Below, in pieces: positions 61,589 through 64,000 of a stretch of 64,000 nt of DNA. The notes under the pieces are model-generated. The model ran no database searches. It was not told the origin of the DNA and saw only the letters and a list, made by a program, of their open reading frames with translations. The position numbers and the translations under genes are program-made. The DNA lies in assembly GCA_016713025.1 (NCBI GenBank), contig JADJPZ010000003.1:372001-436000 (forward strand). The letters run 5' to 3'. The first letter of the stretch is position 1, and the number at the start of each line of letters is the position of its first letter. This DNA is from Saprospiraceae bacterium (GTDB lineage: Bacteria; Bacteroidota; Bacteroidia; Chitinophagales; Saprospiraceae).

Positions 61589-64000
61589 TTAAGGTAGTGG
61601 TTGTGGCGGACCAACGGTTACATTCATTTCCAGATTACACATGGCGGTCATTCCTGCATCCACATACAATGTTTCGCTATCCAATGGTAAAAAATAATTA
61701 GGCGATCTTCCTGTGGTAATATTGGCTACACTATTTACACCTTGTGTCCCTAGATTTGGAGTAGTGACCATAAACCCATTTAATGGTACAAATTCTACAA
61801 AATAATTGCCTTGCGGTAAATAATCAAATAAGTAACTACCATTTGCATCCGTCGTTGTAGATGAGACAATCGTTCCATTATTCGCATTATAAAGATTGAC
61901 AGTCAGTCCAGATATAGGAACTTCTCCAGAGTCCTGAATCCCGTCTTTATCCAAATCAAACCAGACATAATCGCCAATCCTTGTATTAGCTGTGCCACAA
62001 TCCGTGCCTGTAATTTCATAATTGTAACTGGCAGGACAGCCATTGGCATCCGTGTAAGTTAAGCTATAATTAGTTACACCTGGAGCTACGGAAGTAATAT
62101 TTGCATATCTATTGTCAGGTCCGGGAAAGGTAAGCCCTGTCGTAGGCGTCCATACATATCCAGTGCCTGAAATTGTTGCAGCGGGTAGCGAGTATGATTG
62201 ATTTTGGCAAGCTTGCAAGGAAACCATATCCATAAATGCAGGAAAAATAGTTATAGCTACGGTATCATAAACATAACAATCATCACCTGCACTCGTACGA
62301 ATCGCATATTTTACTATCTGATTCATTCCGGTGGTATTGACCATCCTAAAATTGGTAGGAGTAGTGGTAGTAGATGATAATAAAGCCAGATTTGAACCGT
62401 CTATGCTAACCCATTGGACTGCATATCCTGTGGTAGCTGCAGGTCCGATTGCCAATATTGTATTACTGCAAACTTCAGGCTCAGTATCCATCGTGATGTT
62501 GATCTCAGGTGTTACCTTAAATGATGTTTCTAAATCACAAGTGCATGTAAATGCAGGATCTAATACAGCTATCACTGAACAAATAGATGGAGTACCTGCG
62601 GTGTATGTACCCATACCCATGATAGAAATCGTTTGGTTTGGTAATAGTACTGAAGCATTTGTACCTGATACGGTGGTGATAAATACATCTCCAGCGCTTA
62701 ATGATCCATCACCATCTCTATCATCATAAATACGCATATTGATAGTAGATCCGGCTTGCAATGCTGCACCCATGTTGAGTATTGTAGCATTAAATACAGC
62801 CTTTACTTGATTGGCTGGCGCCGGGAGTAACGTGAGAGAACCGGTGAGGCTTTGAAACTTTAGTTTTGGTTTTACGATGGAGACTTTCTGTGTACCTTCT
62901 CCTGCTATTACTCCGACATTACATGTTTGTGTACCACACAAATCATTGATCGTAGAGTATGCTTGTACCACGATCGTATAATCAGTACATAGCTGACCAA
63001 TGTCAACTGCCTCCACCTGAATGCTAAAAGAGATATTGGAGTTCAATCCTAGTCCGGGTCTAAATGGCCATGCCAAAGTCTGAACACCGCCAATATTGGA
63101 TATCAAAGGTGGTGAAGATACAGCATTGCTGATAGGTGTATATGATCCAGGTACATACACGATACCCGGTGGCAATATATATTTGATAGAGTCATTTACT
63201 GATGGCGATCCACTATTGAGTACCATATTCACAACAGAAAGGCCTCTCTGATTATTACAGGCATTGAGTGTCAAATCACCAAGTGCCAGGTTCACATTAA
63301 AACTTGGAGGTTCTGAAGTTACTCTGATTCTGGCAGCTGTTTTTGATATTGCAGTAAGTGGGTCTCCACAGGCACTGTTTGCAGTTGTAAGAAATCTCGC
63401 CCTCGAACCCGATGCAAAATTGCAGGAAGTCACTGTCCTGAATCTTAAACTCACTTTATTTCTGGTCAGTTGTTTTGAACCCACCAATCCTACTGTATTT
63501 AATACATTATTGAGTGGAGACACATCCATGTCAAAACCTCCTAAAATGGGATTTGGATTTGTAACATTAGTGTATGTACCTCCATTAGTCACGGAGGGAT
63601 AAGCTAACTGCATACTCCCCGGCACAAATGTTTCATTTGGTGCAAATTGTGCCTGAAAATATATATCTCTCAAATATCCTAAATTGGTACTTAGTATTTC
63701 CACTTCATAAGTGACCTCATTGCATAAATCTGTAATGATATCCACTGCAGGTGTCAAAACATTCATATTGAGTCCAGACCCTGCAGGTATAAAGTATATT
63801 TTAGATGGATCTGCACAAAGTGCCTCTTCTACAGTGGTAGGATAACTTTCGCATCCCCAACCGGCAACAAACTCCAGGCTGTCTCTCAAACAGTTATTTG
63901 TCCTGACTCTCAAGATAAGGCCTTTTCTGCCATTTGGCCCAATATTGCCCAATGGATAAATGCCAAACGGTAATGGGGTTATGACCATATTATTACTTGA
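61589..64000 (-). CDS. Giant T9SS adhesin, 5' part, partial (split gene)
   Basis: The frame is open to the window edge, so the true start lies outside. It encodes at least 803 residues of beta-rich secreted protein, including repeats of the type found in DUF11/SdrD-like proteins, and a SdrD B-like domain (RIGDYVWFDLDKDGIQDSGE, about residue 670 onward, to LPQGNYFVEF). The frame ends at TAA (61591-61589) after NLEMNVTVGPPQPLP. Adding one base in CCGCCACAACC would continue into TTTLKRVVTVDLDWED of the next piece. Confidence 0.85.
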   Translation of the reverse strand, partial: SSNNMVITPLPFGIYPLGNIGPNGRKGLILRVRTNNCLRDSLEFVAGWGCESYPTTVEEALCADPSKIYFIPAGSGLNMNVLTPAVDIITDLCNEVTYEVEILSTNLGYLRDIYFQAQFAPNETFVPGSMQLAYPSVTNGGTYTNVTNPNPILGGFDMDVSPLNNVLNTVGLVGSKQLTRNKVSLRFRTVTSCNFASGSRARFLTTANSACGDPLTAISKTAARIRVTSEPPSFNVNLALGDLTLNACNNQRGLSVVNMVLNSGSPSVNDSIKYILPPGIVYVPGSYTPISNAVSSPPLISNIGGVQTLAWPFRPGLGLNSNISFSIQVEAVDIGQLCTDYTIVVQAYSTINDLCGTQTCNVGVIAGEGTQKVSIVKPKLKFQSLTGSLTLLPAPANQVKAVFNATILNMGAALQAGSTINMRIYDDRDGDGSLSAGDVFITTVSGTNASVLLPNQTISIMGMGTYTAGTPSICSVIAVLDPAFTCTCDLETSFKVTPEINITMDTEPEVCSNTILAIGPAATTGYAVQWVSIDGSNLALLSSTTTTPTNFRMVNTTGMNQIVKYAIRTSAGDDCYVYDTVAITIFPAFMDMVSLQACQNQSYSLPAATISGTGYVWTPTTGLTFPGPDNRYANITSVAPGVTNYSLTYTDANGCPASYNYEITGTDCGTANTRIGDYVWFDLDKDGIQDSGEVPISGLTVNLYNANNGTIVSSTTTDANGSYLFDYLPQGNYFVEFVPLNGFMVTTPNLGTQGVNSVANITTGRSPNYFLPLDSETLYVDAGMTAMCNLEMNVTVGPPQPLP

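Noticed and set aside
1..64000. tRNA or rRNA genes
   Set aside because: No cloverleaf or conserved rRNA stretch was noticed in any intergenic region by eye; a covariance-model scan was not possible.

Overview
The window is low-GC DNA with the hallmarks of a Bacteroidota genome, most likely from the Saprospiraceae or a close relative. The evidence is a SusC/SusD pair, several type IX secretion (T9SS) C-terminal sorting domains, very large DUF11/HYR-like/dockerin surface proteins, Bacteroidota-type -7 elements (TAnnTTTG) upstream of several genes, and little Shine-Dalgarno signal. The family placement is an inference from protein style, not a measurement.

Layout. 1-2.4 kb: the tail of a possible DinB-like gene, then an OmpR-type response regulator and its histidine kinase. 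2.5-5.2 kb (minus): a DUF4143-type ATPase and a broken beta-propeller lipoprotein. 5.2-6.2 kb: gene-free, with REP-like repeats. 6.2-13.7 kb: fasciclin protein, outer-membrane barrel, broken ATP-grasp gene, then a co-directional cluster (DM13 lipoprotein, DinB, NRDE, Omp28-like, DUF547, MsrB-MsrA fusion). 13.7-18 kb: a DUF4160/DUF2442 pair, then an FAD oxidoreductase and a NapH-like ferredoxin membrane protein with a Phd/VapC toxin-antitoxin pair between them. 18.1-20.3 kb: a Septu-like ATPase/HNH defence pair. 20.5-28.7 kb: an intact 2747-residue secreted protein. 29.4-31.9 kb: a BatE-like protein and an ABC transporter. 32.4-34.2 kb: atpC and atpD. 34.4-36.0 kb: a tandem array of palindromic units, one of which carries an IS200-type transposase. 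36.0-43.0 kb: threonine synthase and a SusC/SusD/lipoprotein operon. 43.1-64 kb: a small broken secreted gene, a seven-repeat fibronectin-III T9SS protein, and a giant adhesin-like reading frame of over 16 kb that runs off the window and is split by one frameshift and one in-frame TAG.

How parts work together. Three promoters (response regulator, outer-membrane barrel, DM13 lipoprotein) share the layout GTGATA-N5-GTGATA-N9-(-7 element). The 11-bp direct-repeat spacing is typical of OmpR/PhoB-family binding sites, so the two-component system at the left edge may control itself and the envelope/redox genes at 7-14 kb. The IS200-type array shows gene-bearing and gene-less units side by side with matching periods, so the gene-less units look like internal-deletion derivatives. 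Several accessory genes carry single-base lesions (all three stop codons plus single-base frameshifts), while the housekeeping genes are intact.
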